Below, piece by piece: positions 25,234 through 34,545 of a stretch of 64,000 nucleotides of DNA (positions within the stretch are counted from its first letter, which is position 1; each line of letters begins with the position of its first letter). Source of the DNA: Pelagibius sp037652055 (GTDB lineage: Bacteria > Pseudomonadota > Alphaproteobacteria > Kiloniellales > Kiloniellaceae); contig NZ_JBBKAH010000002.1 in the NCBI RefSeq assembly GCF_037652055.1, forward strand, positions 248,001 to 312,000, read 5' to 3'. The notes beneath the pieces were generated by a model that ran no database searches, was not told the origin of the DNA, and saw only the letters and a program-made list of their open reading frames with translations. A program made the translations under genes and the position numbers.

Positions 25234-26208
25234 ATGAGCCAGACGTCTTCCAGTTCGGGCGGCCTTACCGGCAACGCCAGCGATATCCGTGCCGACCACT
25301 GGGTGCTGCGTCTCGCCCCGTCCGGCGCGCGGCCCTACCTGCGGCTGGCCCGCCTCGACCGCCCGATCGGGACCTGGCTGCTGCTGTTTCCCGGCTGGTG
25401 GGCCATCGCCCTCGGTGATGCGGCGGCCAACGCCGGCCCCTCGTGGTGGCTTTATCTCTACTTCGGGGTCGGCGCCGTGCTGATGCGCGCGGCCGGCTGC
25501 ACGGTGAACGACATCCTGGACCGCGACATCGACGGCAAGGTGGCACGCACGGCCACAAGGCCGATCCCGGCCGGCGAGATCAGCCTGACCCAGGCGGGCC
25601 TCTTCCTGCTGGCGCTGCTGCTGGTCTCCTTCGCCATCCTGCTGCAGATGAACACGCTGACCATCGTCCTGGGCTGCGCCTCGCTGCTGCTGGTCTTTCC
25701 CTACCCCTTGATGAAGCGCATTACCTACTGGCCGCAGGCCTGGCTGGGCCTCACCTTCAACTGGGGCGCGCTCATCGGCTGGACCGCGGCGACCGGCGGC
25801 TTCAGCTGGCCGCCGCTGCTGCTTTACATCGGCGGCATCGCCTGGACCCTGGGCTACGACACCATTTATGCCCACCAGGATAAGGAGGACGACGCCCTCA
25901 TCGGTGTGAAGTCCCTGGCGCTGCGGCTCGGCGCCGGCAGCAAGCCCTGGTTCGCCGTGTTCTACTCGGTCGCCGTCGCTCTTTTCGGCGCCGCCGGATG
26001 GGCCGCCGGGATGCTCTGGCCGTTCTGGATCGGGCTCGCCGCGACGGCCGCGCAGTTCGCCTGGCAGGTCATCGACGTGAAGCTGGACGACCCCTTCGAT
26101 TGCCTGGCCAAGTTCAAATCCAACCGCCTCGCCGGCTGGCTGCTGCTGGCCGGCATCCTCGCCGGCAGTCCGTGGCTGGGAAATCTGGTCCTGGGCCTCG
26201 CTGCGTGA
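25234..26208 (+). CDS. ubiA: 4-hydroxybenzoate polyprenyltransferase
   Basis: 324 aa integral membrane prenyltransferase of ubiquinone synthesis. The two Asp-rich motifs are present: NDILDRDID at residues 92-100 with KVARTATRPIPAG after it, and DTIYAHQDKEDD near residue 210. Eight to nine helices. The N-terminal ~30 residues are a Ser/Gly-rich extension. Its stop overlaps the start of the next gene (GTGA), so the methyltransferase is coupled to it. Ubiquinone made here would feed the respiratory chain encoded at 11-17 kb. Confidence 0.95.
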   Translation: MSQTSSSSGGLTGNASDIRADHWVLRLAPSGARPYLRLARLDRPIGTWLLLFPGWWAIALGDAAANAGPSWWLYLYFGVGAVLMRAAGCTVNDILDRDIDGKVARTATRPIPAGEISLTQAGLFLLALLLVSFAILLQMNTLTIVLGCASLLLVFPYPLMKRITYWPQAWLGLTFNWGALIGWTAATGGFSWPPLLLYIGGIAWTLGYDTIYAHQDKEDDALIGVKSLALRLGAGSKPWFAVFYSVAVALFGAAGWAAGMLWPFWIGLAATAAQFAWQVIDVKLDDPFDCLAKFKSNRLAGWLLLAGILAGSPWLGNLVLGLAA

Positions 26209-26885
26209 GCACCCTGCTGCGCCAGCCGCCGGAAGACTTCATCCGCGCCAACACCCGCCTGGAGGCGCCGCCCCTGGTGCCCGAGGTGAAGCTCTACCTC
26301 GCCACCGAGGTGGTCCCGTTGTGGGAGGCCACGGAGACGGAACTGGCCGAACAGGGCCTGCCGCCGCCCTTCTGGGCCTTCGCCTGGGCCGGCGGGCAGG
26401 CGCTCGCCCGCTACCTGCTGGACCACCCGGAAGTGGTGCGCGGCAAGCGGGTGCTCGACTTCGCCGCCGGCTCCGGCCTGCAGGGAATCGCGGCGAAGCT
26501 GGCGGGGGCGGCAAGCGTCGAGGCGGTCGACATCGACGCCTTCGCCTGCGCCGCCTGCCGCCTCAACGCTGCGGCCAACGGCGCCGACATCACGGTGAAG
26601 GAAGCGGACGTTGTCGGTGTCGCCAACGCGGGCTGGGACGTCGTGCTAGCCGGCGACGTCTGTTACGAAGGCCCGGCCGCCGCCCGCATCACAGCCTGGT
26701 TGCGCAGCCTCGTCACGGACGACTGTCTCGTGCTGATGGGCGACCCGGGGCGCACCTACCTGCCGCGCCAGGGCCTGGAGCGGGTCATCGCCTACGGCGT
26801 GAAGACCAGCCGCGAAATCGAGGACAGCGACCTGCGCAATGCGGTGGTCTGGCGGGTCGCGGCAGAGAGTCAAGGCGACCGCTAG
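26205..26885 (+). CDS. Class I SAM methyltransferase, ETFB-lysine-methyltransferase-like
   Basis: 226 aa. The GTG start at 26205 overlaps the ubiA stop by 4 nt. The N-terminus (FIRANTRLEAPPLVPEVKLY) and PPPFWAFAWAGGQALARYLL match the METTL20/EEF-like protein methyltransferase group; SAM motif I is VLDFAAGSGLQGIAA near residue 82, and a late GDVCYEG motif is where this group has its substrate-side residues. The target may be the electron-transfer flavoprotein beta subunit, by family inference. Its stop shares the tetranucleotide CTAG with the stop of the next, convergent gene. Confidence 0.85.
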   Translation: MSTLLRQPPEDFIRANTRLEAPPLVPEVKLYLATEVVPLWEATETELAEQGLPPPFWAFAWAGGQALARYLLDHPEVVRGKRVLDFAAGSGLQGIAAKLAGAASVEAVDIDAFACAACRLNAAANGADITVKEADVVGVANAGWDVVLAGDVCYEGPAAARITAWLRSLVTDDCLVLMGDPGRTYLPRQGLERVIAYGVKTSREIEDSDLRNAVVWRVAAESQGDR

Positions 26886-27211
26886 TCCGACAGCACCCGG
26901 CGCCGTTCCTCGTATTCCTCCTTGTCGATCTCGCCGCGCGCGAAGCGGTCCTTCAGCACGTCCAGGGGGCTCGTGGGGCCCTGCGGCGTGCCGCCTGTGT
27001 GGCCTGCGCCGACTAACCAGCGCGCGGCAACGACCACGAGGAACAATACCGCAGCGAGCACCACGATCATAAGGAGGGGCCCCATCATCATACCGCCCCA
27101 TCCCTCGCCCCAGGCATGATGGTGGTCGTAGGAGCCGTAGCCCTGAGCCACCGCCGCGGTTGCAGTGGACAGCGCGAATGCCGCAACGATCAGGCTGGCT
27201 AACGATTTCAT
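26882..27211 (-). CDS. SHOCT-domain membrane protein
   Basis: 109 aa. Signal peptide or first helix (MKSLASLIVAAFALSTATAA), a His/Gly/Met-rich linker (YDHHHAWGEGWGGMMMG), one strong helix at about 43-65 and a C-terminal SHOCT motif (LDVLKDRFARGEIDKEEYEE). SHOCT motifs act as short oligomerisation tails. The His/Met linker could bind metal, which is speculation. The start at 27211 was chosen for the signal peptide. Its TAG stop overlaps the TAG of the methyltransferase in opposite orientation. Confidence 0.8.
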   Translation of the reverse strand: MKSLASLIVAAFALSTATAAVAQGYGSYDHHHAWGEGWGGMMMGPLLMIVVLAAVLFLVVVAARWLVGAGHTGGTPQGPTSPLDVLKDRFARGEIDKEEYEERRRVLSD

Positions 27212-27299
27212 GGCCTGTACCTCTCTATCTGGGCAATTCAAGGGAACAACCGATGCTAAGCCCTCCTCCAAGGGCCTGTTGGGATTGCTGTCGGACAGC

Positions 27300-28172
27300 T
27301 TACTTCGGCGCCTGCTGAGACAGGGCCTTCAGGTAGGCGACAATGTCGCAGTCGCGCGCCTCGTCGGTCAGGCCGTGGGTCTGCAAGAAGACGCAGACGT
27401 CGCGGCGAGGCGCCTCGGCGCCTAGCTGGTAGAGATGAGTCGAAAGATCGCCAGCGTCGTGGCAGGACAGGCAGTGCCGCCCGAAGAGGTCGCGCCCGGC
27501 CACCGGGTCGCCCAGCTTGCCGGGCGGGCCCAGCGGCAGCTCCGCCGCGGTGCCGGCCGGCACCGCCGGCAGACGCGGGCCGCGCACCTCCGGCGCCTTG
27601 GCAGGGTCGTAGGGCCGCAGCAGCGAAAAGGCACCACGCAGATCACCGGCCCGGAAGCCGACGGCCTCGTCCTGCGGGTAGACCTCCGCGATCCTGGCCG
27701 CCACGTCGGACGGCAGGTTGCTGCCGTGGCACACCTCGCAGGCATCCAGCATCGGGATGGCCCGCATGTAGTGGACGTAGGGCCTGCCGTCCTGCTCGAC
27801 CAGGCGGACGGTCTCCATCTCCTCGAAAGTCTGGCCGGCGAGGCTGCGCGTCAGGTAGCCGAGCAGCACGCCGCGCTCCAGTTCGGTCGGATGATTGTCC
27901 GGGTTGCGGGCCTTCAGGGCCGGCCGGCGGATCTCCCAGCCGGTCTCGGCAGCGATCTCCGCCGCCAGTTCCGGGGCAAGGTGGCGGCAGACGGCGGTGG
28001 CCTCGGCGGGGCCTACCTCGCGCACAGAAGTCTGCAGCTGCTGCAGCATCACTTGGCGCAGTTGCTGGACAGCTGCGCGTGCCGAGTCGGCTTCTTGCGC
28101 CAGATCCTGGCCGGCAGCGGACCCGGCGGCCGTGAGCAGGGCGGTCAGCAGCAAAACGGGCAAGCGTCGCAA
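27300..28172 (-). CDS. Diheme c-type cytochrome: DUF3365 domain plus cytochrome c
   Basis: 290 aa periplasmic protein. Signal peptide to about residue 21. The DUF3365 (Tll0287-like) domain carries heme motif Cys145-Glu-Val-Cys148-His149; a C-terminal cytochrome c domain carries Cys234-Leu-Ser-Cys237-His238. Two further cysteines (260 and 275) could form a disulfide. DUF3365 domains are PAS-like heme sensors or electron carriers; the extra cytochrome c domain argues for electron transfer. A strong FNR-type box lies 62 bp upstream. Confidence 0.85.
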   Translation of the reverse strand: MRRLPVLLLTALLTAAGSAAGQDLAQEADSARAAVQQLRQVMLQQLQTSVREVGPAEATAVCRHLAPELAAEIAAETGWEIRRPALKARNPDNHPTELERGVLLGYLTRSLAGQTFEEMETVRLVEQDGRPYVHYMRAIPMLDACEVCHGSNLPSDVAARIAEVYPQDEAVGFRAGDLRGAFSLLRPYDPAKAPEVRGPRLPAVPAGTAAELPLGPPGKLGDPVAGRDLFGRHCLSCHDAGDLSTHLYQLGAEAPRRDVCVFLQTHGLTDEARDCDIVAYLKALSQQAPK

Positions 28173-28206
28173 TTCCTGCGTCCTTCCACGATTGGCGCAG
28201 GGTGTA

Positions 28207-28248
28207 AGGCTAGCACCCCCGGCTGGCGGTAACCTTGCTGTGGATCAA
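28207..28248 (-). promoter_or_regulatory. FNR/FixK-type box and -10 for the diheme cytochrome
   Basis: On the minus strand 28248-28235 reads TTGATCCACAGCAA, 9 of 10 matches to TTGAT-N4-ATCAA. A -10-like TAGCCT (28212-28207) keeps the three most conserved bases and sits where a class II promoter would have it. The match is seen; regulation by a CRP/FNR-family protein is inference supported by the cytochrome function of the gene. Confidence 0.6.
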
Positions 28249-28259
28249 AAAGAGCCGGC

Positions 28260-28994
28260 TTAGCCGCCGGAGCGGCAACGCAGCGCCGCCGCACCGTAGT
28301 GGGCAATCACCGGTTCCTGAGTATGGAAATTGCCCGTGACCAGCGCGACGGCCAGCACGTTACCCTGCGGCCGGCCGCCGAAGGCGGCCTGGTAGTCGGC
28401 CTCAAGGTCGCGCGTCTCCGTCTCCCAGGCCAGCGGGCTTTCGACGCCGCCCTGCACGACGATGGTGCGGATGATCCCCGGCTGCGAGGGCGAGTCGATG
28501 ATGGTCTCGTCCTGCACCTTGCCGGTGGTCCAGGCGTAGCGCAGTGTCGGCACCGGCTTGGGCGCGGTGATCGCGCCCCAGGGCCCAGGCTCCGGGTCGC
28601 CGAACATGATCCATAGGGAGGCGGCGGCGTCCTCAAGATCCGCGTCGAAGAGACTGGCACTCTCTTGCAGCGTCTCAACGCGCCAGTCCCATTCCAGGTA
28701 AGGGCATTCCTCAACGTCGAAATTGACCGGCAGCACCAGACCGGAGGCCGCAACCCGGCCCTCGGCACGGATCGACAGGCGGTCCTGGTCGCTGGCAATG
28801 CGATAGTCGGTGAGCCGCCCGTTGGGCGACAGCGACAGGGCGAGCCAGCCCTGCTCGATCGCCAGCGCCGGATCGAAAAGAACGTCCTGGCGGTCGAAAC
28901 TGCCTTCGCGGACGGCCTGCGGCTGTGCGGCGCAGCCGGCGAGGACTCCGAGGGTAAGCGCGGCAAGGCCGCCGCGAAGCGCTGAGATCGTCAT
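28260..28994 (-). CDS. DUF3047 family lipoprotein
   Basis: 244 aa. The N-terminus is a lipoprotein signal with lipobox LAG-Cys21. The mature protein has the DUF3047 pattern: VNFDVEECPYLEWDWRVE, then DAAASLWIMFGD, then TLRYAWTTGKVQDE near the middle, and the late VLAVALVTGNFHTQEPVIAHYG. It is a beta-rich periplasmic domain of unknown role. It precedes the cytochrome gene on the same strand by 87 bp, but the FNR box in that gap suggests the cytochrome has its own promoter. Confidence 0.85.
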   Translation of the reverse strand: MTISALRGGLAALTLGVLAGCAAQPQAVREGSFDRQDVLFDPALAIEQGWLALSLSPNGRLTDYRIASDQDRLSIRAEGRVAASGLVLPVNFDVEECPYLEWDWRVETLQESASLFDADLEDAAASLWIMFGDPEPGPWGAITAPKPVPTLRYAWTTGKVQDETIIDSPSQPGIIRTIVVQGGVESPLAWETETRDLEADYQAAFGGRPQGNVLAVALVTGNFHTQEPVIAHYGAAALRCRSGG

Positions 28995-29034
28995 GCGCGC
29001 AACTATAGCGAAGGCAAGCCCCCTGAACAGCGCC

Positions 29035-29796
29035 CTAACGCACGATCAGTTCGAAGCCAGGAACCGACCACGGGACGGCGGTGGCCTGCAGAGCGTCGAC
29101 CAGGCGGCGGCGCTGTTCCAGGTCCTTGATGTTGGAAAGGATCATGGCGTCGAACTCCAGCTCCGGATGGTGCGCCTGGTGCAGAACGGCGAGAGCTGCC
29201 TCCTGGTCCACCGCGCGGTGGACACGGTCCTCGGCCGGCACGGCTGCGAGCGCCAGCGGCGCGGTGGGCTTCTCCGGGTCGGCCAGGCAGCCGTGCACGG
29301 AGAGGTAGACGAAGGCCTCTTCCAGCGCCGGCCCCTGGACCACCTGCAGCTTGAGGCCGCCGACGCGGCCGTAGCCATAGTTGCCGGCGCCGATCTCGGT
29401 CTCGTGCATGCGTTCGACCTGCGCCTCGGTCAGCCAGGTGACATAGACCTCGACACGCGTGCCTGGCGCCTCGTGGAGGGTGGCGGAGACCGAGCCGTAG
29501 CGCGTCATGTGGGCGGAGAACACCACGTCGTGGCCAGCGAGCTGAGCGCGGGTCACCGGGATGGTCGAGGCCTCGCCCGTCAGGTGGCCGAACTTGCGGT
29601 GCATCTGCTCGGGCGCGCGGTTGGAGCCGTGAGCAATGACCGGCACCCGGCCGGCCGTCAGCGCCGGATCGAGCGGACCGGCCAGCGGCGTCGCGTTGCC
29701 GTCGCGGTATAGATAGGAGCCGCCGGGCGCGGCATAGGGATAGCCCTTGGCCAGGCGCAGCAGCGCGTCGTCAGTCTCTGGAAGTGCCCAGGGCAT
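29035..29796 (-). CDS. Hypothetical protein, possible gamma-glutamylcyclotransferase-like fold
   Basis: 253 aa, soluble, not confidently recognised. The segment VPVIAHGSNRAPEQMHRKFG resembles the substrate-anion loop (Tyr-Gly-Ser-Asn) of gamma-glutamylcyclotransferase-like proteins, and VFSAHMTRYGSVSATLHEAPGTRV looks like the following strand region. This comparison is by eye and weak. A His/Glu-rich stretch follows, and the C-terminus (LEFDAMILSNIKDLEQRR) is helical. It ends 40 bp upstream of the DUF3047 start on the same strand. Confidence 0.6.
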   Translation of the reverse strand: MPWALPETDDALLRLAKGYPYAAPGGSYLYRDGNATPLAGPLDPALTAGRVPVIAHGSNRAPEQMHRKFGHLTGEASTIPVTRAQLAGHDVVFSAHMTRYGSVSATLHEAPGTRVEVYVTWLTEAQVERMHETEIGAGNYGYGRVGGLKLQVVQGPALEEAFVYLSVHGCLADPEKPTAPLALAAVPAEDRVHRAVDQEAALAVLHQAHHPELEFDAMILSNIKDLEQRRRLVDALQATAVPWSVPGFELIVR

Positions 29797-29849
29797 GGAT
29801 CCGCAGCCTCAGGGACCGGAAAGCGGTACCGGATCGGTCGAGCCGAAAC

Positions 29850-30062
29850 TCAATCAGTGCAGGGGGGCGGTGCCTCGTTGTCGATGCACTCGATGCGGTA
29901 GCGGGTGGTGCACTCGTCCACCGTCTGCCAAGCATGCTTGGCCCACTCCTTCATCGCCGAGTCATAGTCGGCAAAGGGGCCGAACCACTTTTCATCACCG
30001 CCGACGGCCTCGACAAAGTGCGTATCTTTGTACTCACCGCCAACCACGTAGTATTGGATCAT
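29850..30062 (-). CDS. DUF4170 family small protein
   Basis: 70 aa. The opening MIQYYVVGGEYKDTHF and the WFGPFADYDSAMKEWAKHAW core are the DUF4170 pattern. In many alphaproteobacteria this family sits beside lipid A genes; here it is alone, 11 kb from the lpxK cluster. The start at 30062 gives the family N-terminus; an upstream in-frame GTG at 30098 with GGAGG very close is a possible alternative. Two Cys lie near the C-terminus. Function unknown. Confidence 0.85.
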   Translation of the reverse strand: MIQYYVVGGEYKDTHFVEAVGGDEKWFGPFADYDSAMKEWAKHAWQTVDECTTRYRIECIDNEAPPPCTD

Positions 30063-30353
30063 CAGGCTGCCGCCCCTCAACTTGAAAGCTTCTGTCACCA
30101 GCCTCCGCCGTTGAACGCGAATCTGCGCAAATTCAGCGAAGATCCCTATAAGGATAGGGAAAAATCGAACGCAATGTATAGTGCCTTTGCGTCATTTCAA
30201 GTTGGTTAATCCGGCAGGGTCCCGTTGTGTCATCTGCGCCATTTTCTTGCCTGAATCGGCCGGCGGGGCCATTCGGATGAATGAAGCGGCGGCGGGGCGG
30301 CTAAAGATTTGCGTCGGCCTCGCCAGAGGATAGATTAACCGCGGCCGCCCTGC

Positions 30354-30387
30354 ACCTGTCCGGGTGGGGTACCTGTCCGGGTGGGGT
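30354..30387. repeat. Perfect 17-bp tandem duplication
   Basis: ACCTGTCCGGGTGGGGT occurs twice head to tail (30354-30370 and 30371-30387), ending 70 bp before the SPFH start. The surrounding 395-bp gap (30063-30457) holds no gene I can support. It could be a duplicated protein-binding site or a recent slippage event. Confidence 0.85.
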
Positions 30388-30457
30388 AGCGGCCGGGCGA
30401 GCGCGGCAGGATGCCGGATTTGGGCCGAGTCGGCTCTTTGGGGGAGAATACAGCCAG

Positions 30458-31449
<992 letters not shown>

Positions 31450-31450
<1 letters not shown>

Positions 31451-31896
31451 TGATCAGTTTCGAGCAGATCGAATTCTGGAACTGGTGGGTCATCGCCGTC
31501 TTCCTGATCGGCATCGAGATCTTCGCACCCGGCGCCGTGTTCTTGTGGATGGGCATCGCCGCCGCCGCCGTCGGCTTCGTGCTGCTGGCCTTTCCGGAGA
31601 CGACCTGGCAATTCCAGCTGCTGATCTTCGCCGTGCTCTCCGTGGTGTCGATCTACGTCTGGCGCTACCTGCTGCGCGACCGCTTCGCCAAGCCCGAGAG
31701 CGGACGCGTGCTGAACCGGCGCGGCGCCAGCTACGTCGGGCGCACCTTCACGCTGAAGGAGCCCATCGTCGACGGCAGCGGTCTGCTGCACGTCGACGAC
31801 TCGCGCTGGAAGGTCGAAGGTGAGGACCTGCCGGCGGGCGCGAAAGTGAAGGTGACCGGCATCGACGGCACAGTTTTGAAAGTTGAACGAGCTTAA
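31450..31896 (+). CDS. NfeD family protein, short form
   Basis: 148 aa. Two to three hydrophobic segments (about 10-32, 33-50 and 56-72) followed by a C-terminal OB-fold domain with SYVGRTFTLKEPIVDGSG and the WKVEGEDLPAGAKVKV pattern. This is the short, protease-less NfeD1b-like type that pairs with SPFH proteins. It starts inside the SPFH stop (TGATG) and its own stop overlaps the ubiD-like start (TAATG), so all three are coupled. Confidence 0.92.
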
Positions 31897-33410
31897 TGCC
31901 CTTTGCTTCCCTGCGTGACTTCATCGACCGCCTGGAGCGTGCCGGGCGCCTGAAGCGCGTCACGGCGCCGGTGTCGCCCGACCTCGAGATGACCGAGATT
32001 CAGACCCGCCTCTTGGCCGAGGGCGGCCCGGCCGTGCTGTTCGAGAACGTCGTCCACGGCGACGGCCGCAAGGCGGAGATGCCGGTGCTGGTGAATCTCT
32101 TCGGCACCGTCGAGCGGGTCGCCTGGGGCATGGACCGCGAGCCGCACCAGTTGCGTGAGGTCGGCGAGACCCTGGCTTTCCTGCGCCAGCCGGAGCCGCC
32201 GGGCAGCCTGCGCGAAGCCTGGGAGCACCTGCCGCTCTTGAAAACCGTCATGGCGATGAAGCCGAAGACCGTCGGCACCGGACCTTGCCAGGAAGTCGTG
32301 CTGATGGGCGACGACATCGACCTCGGCCGCCTGCCGGTGCAGACCTGCTGGCCCGGCGAGCCGGCGCCGCTGATCACCTGGCCGCTAGTGGTGACGCGCG
32401 GGCCCAACCCCGACGGCGACAAGACCGACGACTTCAACCTCGGCATCTACCGCATGCAGGTAACCGGGCGCGACACCACCATCATGCGCTGGCTGAAGCA
32501 CCGCGGCGGCGCCCAGCACCACCGGCGCTGGAAGGAAGAGAAGCGCGCACCGCTGCCCGTAGCGGCCGTCATCGGCGCTGACCCCGGCACCATCCTGGCC
32601 GCCGTGACGCCGGTGCCCGACACGCTGTCCGAGTATCACTTCGCCGGTCTGCTGCGCGGCCGCAAGGTCGAACTGGTCGACTGCAAGACGCAGCCGCTGA
32701 AGGTGCCGGCCGAGGCCGAGATCGTCATCGAGGGTGAGGTGTCGCTCGACGACACCGCCGAGGAGGGGCCCTACGGAGACCACACCGGCTACTACAACGC
32801 CGTCGAGCGTTTCCCGATATTCAAGGTGACGGCGATCACCATGCGGCGCGACCCGATCTATCTCTCGACCTTCACCGGGCGGCCGCCGGACGAGCCCTCG
32901 GTGCTGGGCGAAGGTCTCAACGAAGTTTTCATCCCGCTGCTGCAGCAGCAGTTCCCGGAGATCGTCGACTTCTGGCTGCCGCCAGAGGGCTGCAGCTACC
33001 GTATCGCCGTGGTCTCCATGAAGAAGGCCTACCCCGGCCACGCCAAGCGGGTGATGCTGGGGGTGTGGTCCTACCTGCGCCAGTTCATGTACACCAAGTG
33101 GGTTATCGTCGTGGACGCCAGCGTCGATGCGCGTGACTGGAAGGACGTCATGTGGGCGATCTCCACCAAGATGGATCCGGCGCGCGACATCACGGTCATC
33201 GAGCACACCCCCATCGACTACCTGGATTTCGCCTCGCCGGAAGATGGACTCGGCTCCAAGATCGGGCTGGACGCCACCGATAAGTGGCCGCCGGAGACCA
33301 AGCGCGAGTGGGGCCGCGAGATCCGCATGGACCAGGCGGTGATCGACCGCATCGACCAGCTGTGGCCGGACCTCGGCCTGCCCGGCAGCGGAAAATCGAT
33401 CTGGAAGTAA
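31896..33410 (+). CDS. ubiD: UbiD family decarboxylase
   Basis: 504 aa prenylated-FMN-dependent (de)carboxylase. The family core is visible: FNLGIYRMQVTGRDTTIMRW (cofactor and metal site), HHRRWKEEKRAPLPVAAVIG, and EEGPYGDHTGYYNAVERFP with the conserved acidic residues. UbiD acts on 3-polyprenyl-4-hydroxybenzoate after UbiA, encoded 6 kb upstream, so a ubiquinone role is the best guess, but other UbiD-family substrates cannot be excluded. No ubiX is in the window. It is coupled to the NfeD gene by TAATG. Confidence 0.92.
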   Translation: MPFASLRDFIDRLERAGRLKRVTAPVSPDLEMTEIQTRLLAEGGPAVLFENVVHGDGRKAEMPVLVNLFGTVERVAWGMDREPHQLREVGETLAFLRQPEPPGSLREAWEHLPLLKTVMAMKPKTVGTGPCQEVVLMGDDIDLGRLPVQTCWPGEPAPLITWPLVVTRGPNPDGDKTDDFNLGIYRMQVTGRDTTIMRWLKHRGGAQHHRRWKEEKRAPLPVAAVIGADPGTILAAVTPVPDTLSEYHFAGLLRGRKVELVDCKTQPLKVPAEAEIVIEGEVSLDDTAEEGPYGDHTGYYNAVERFPIFKVTAITMRRDPIYLSTFTGRPPDEPSVLGEGLNEVFIPLLQQQFPEIVDFWLPPEGCSYRIAVVSMKKAYPGHAKRVMLGVWSYLRQFMYTKWVIVVDASVDARDWKDVMWAISTKMDPARDITVIEHTPIDYLDFASPEDGLGSKIGLDATDKWPPETKREWGREIRMDQAVIDRIDQLWPDLGLPGSGKSIWK

Positions 33411-33604
33411 GTCGGCCTCATGGATGGCCGCCTCGCCGTCCGGTTTTCCGGGCCGACGACACAATTGAAACCAATCGTTACATTCAAGCGTTTGGAGGCT
33501 CGCGATCCGGCGGCTAAGCTTGGGCGGCTAAACGAGCGTGTCGTAACGCCCTGCCAGTCGCCGCACCTTGATCGGCCCGCACCACGCGGGCGGGAAGTGG
33601 TTCT

Positions 33605-34099
33605 ATGACAGAACGAAGCGCCGTGACCGACCTGACCGACTGCCTGACCATGCGAACCCGACCGCCCCAGCTGGCGCTGCGCTCGCCGATCAACCAGTTC
33701 GGCTACGACTACTGGCAGCGCAAGCGTGGCGGCCGCCCAATGCCGGCGCACGGCGATATCGATTCCGCCGAGATCGCGAAGATCCTGCCCCATGTCTTCC
33801 TGCTGGATGTGCGCCATCAGCCGCTGGATTTCCGCTACCGCCTGGTCGGCACCAAGATGGATGAGCACATGCTGGGCCGCTACACCGGGCTTTGGATGAG
33901 CCAGATCGAACACCAGCGCGCGCCGAGCCGCATCTGGTCCAACTGCCGGCGGGTCGCCCAGGAAGGTCTGCCGTTTAGCGGCGACACCCCCTACGTCGGC
34001 AAGAACAAGGCGTTCCTCACCACCGAAGACCTCATCATGCCGCTCGGCGACGACGGCGCCACGGTGGACATGCTGTTCGTCACCGTGGGTTTCGTTTAA
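33605..34099 (+). CDS. PAS-fold protein (PAS_5 type)
   Basis: 164 aa soluble protein. The segment DYWQRKRGGRPMPAHGDID and then DFRYRLVGTKMDEHMLGRYT match the alphaproteobacterial PAS_5 group (one-domain PAS proteins without output module). A likely ligand pocket is formed by the following helices, but no cofactor-binding residue can be named. Function unknown; some members are linked to polar localisation or signalling. A GGGAAG site lies upstream. It is not coupled to ubiD (194-bp gap, no gene seen in it). Confidence 0.8.
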   Translation: MTERSAVTDLTDCLTMRTRPPQLALRSPINQFGYDYWQRKRGGRPMPAHGDIDSAEIAKILPHVFLLDVRHQPLDFRYRLVGTKMDEHMLGRYTGLWMSQIEHQRAPSRIWSNCRRVAQEGLPFSGDTPYVGKNKAFLTTEDLIMPLGDDGATVDMLFVTVGFV

Positions 34100-34125
34100 G
34101 AGCCCGGCGCCCGCGACACAAGCCG

Positions 34126-34536
34126 CTACATCGGCGTGCAGGCGCCGAACACCACGAAAGCCACGTCCTCTCCAGCGACCGCCAAAACCAGGGCTCCGCT
34201 GTTTTGGCCGATCGTCGCACTCCAGGCACGCCCGGCCTGAGTGCCTTGAAGGATCAACTGCCCTCCACCCTCTTTGGTCGCCGTGATTTCTGACGTCCGT
34301 TCCTCCCCACCGGCACGAACCGTCCGGGCCATGCCTTTGTCGAAGTCGAGGAAGAAGAACTGCGGCGCGTCGATCGCCTCGGCGAGGCCCCGGATGCATC
34401 GGCTCCCCGGCTCGCAGTCGAAGGTTTCGACGGTGGAACAGACCAGCAGCGACTTGCCATCGATCTCCTGTGCCAATGCGGCGTGGGGCATCCCTATCAG
34501 GGCTAGGCCCAAGACCATACTCGCCAGCTTGTTCAT
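34126..34536 (-). CDS. Secreted hypothetical protein, cysteine-containing
   Basis: 136 aa. Signal peptide (MNKLASMVLGLALIGMPHAA, cleavage after ALA near residue 22). The mature protein has three closely spaced Cys in VCSTVETFDCEPGSRCIRG and one near the C-terminus (FGACTPM), suggesting two disulfides. The remainder is beta-rich. No family recognised. It ends 26 bp from the convergent PAS gene and follows the glycine-zipper gene by 9 bp on the same strand, so the two probably form a unit. Confidence 0.75.
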   Translation of the reverse strand: MNKLASMVLGLALIGMPHAALAQEIDGKSLLVCSTVETFDCEPGSRCIRGLAEAIDAPQFFFLDFDKGMARTVRAGGEERTSEITATKEGGGQLILQGTQAGRAWSATIGQNSGALVLAVAGEDVAFVVFGACTPM

Positions 34537-34545
34537 ATCCGCCTC

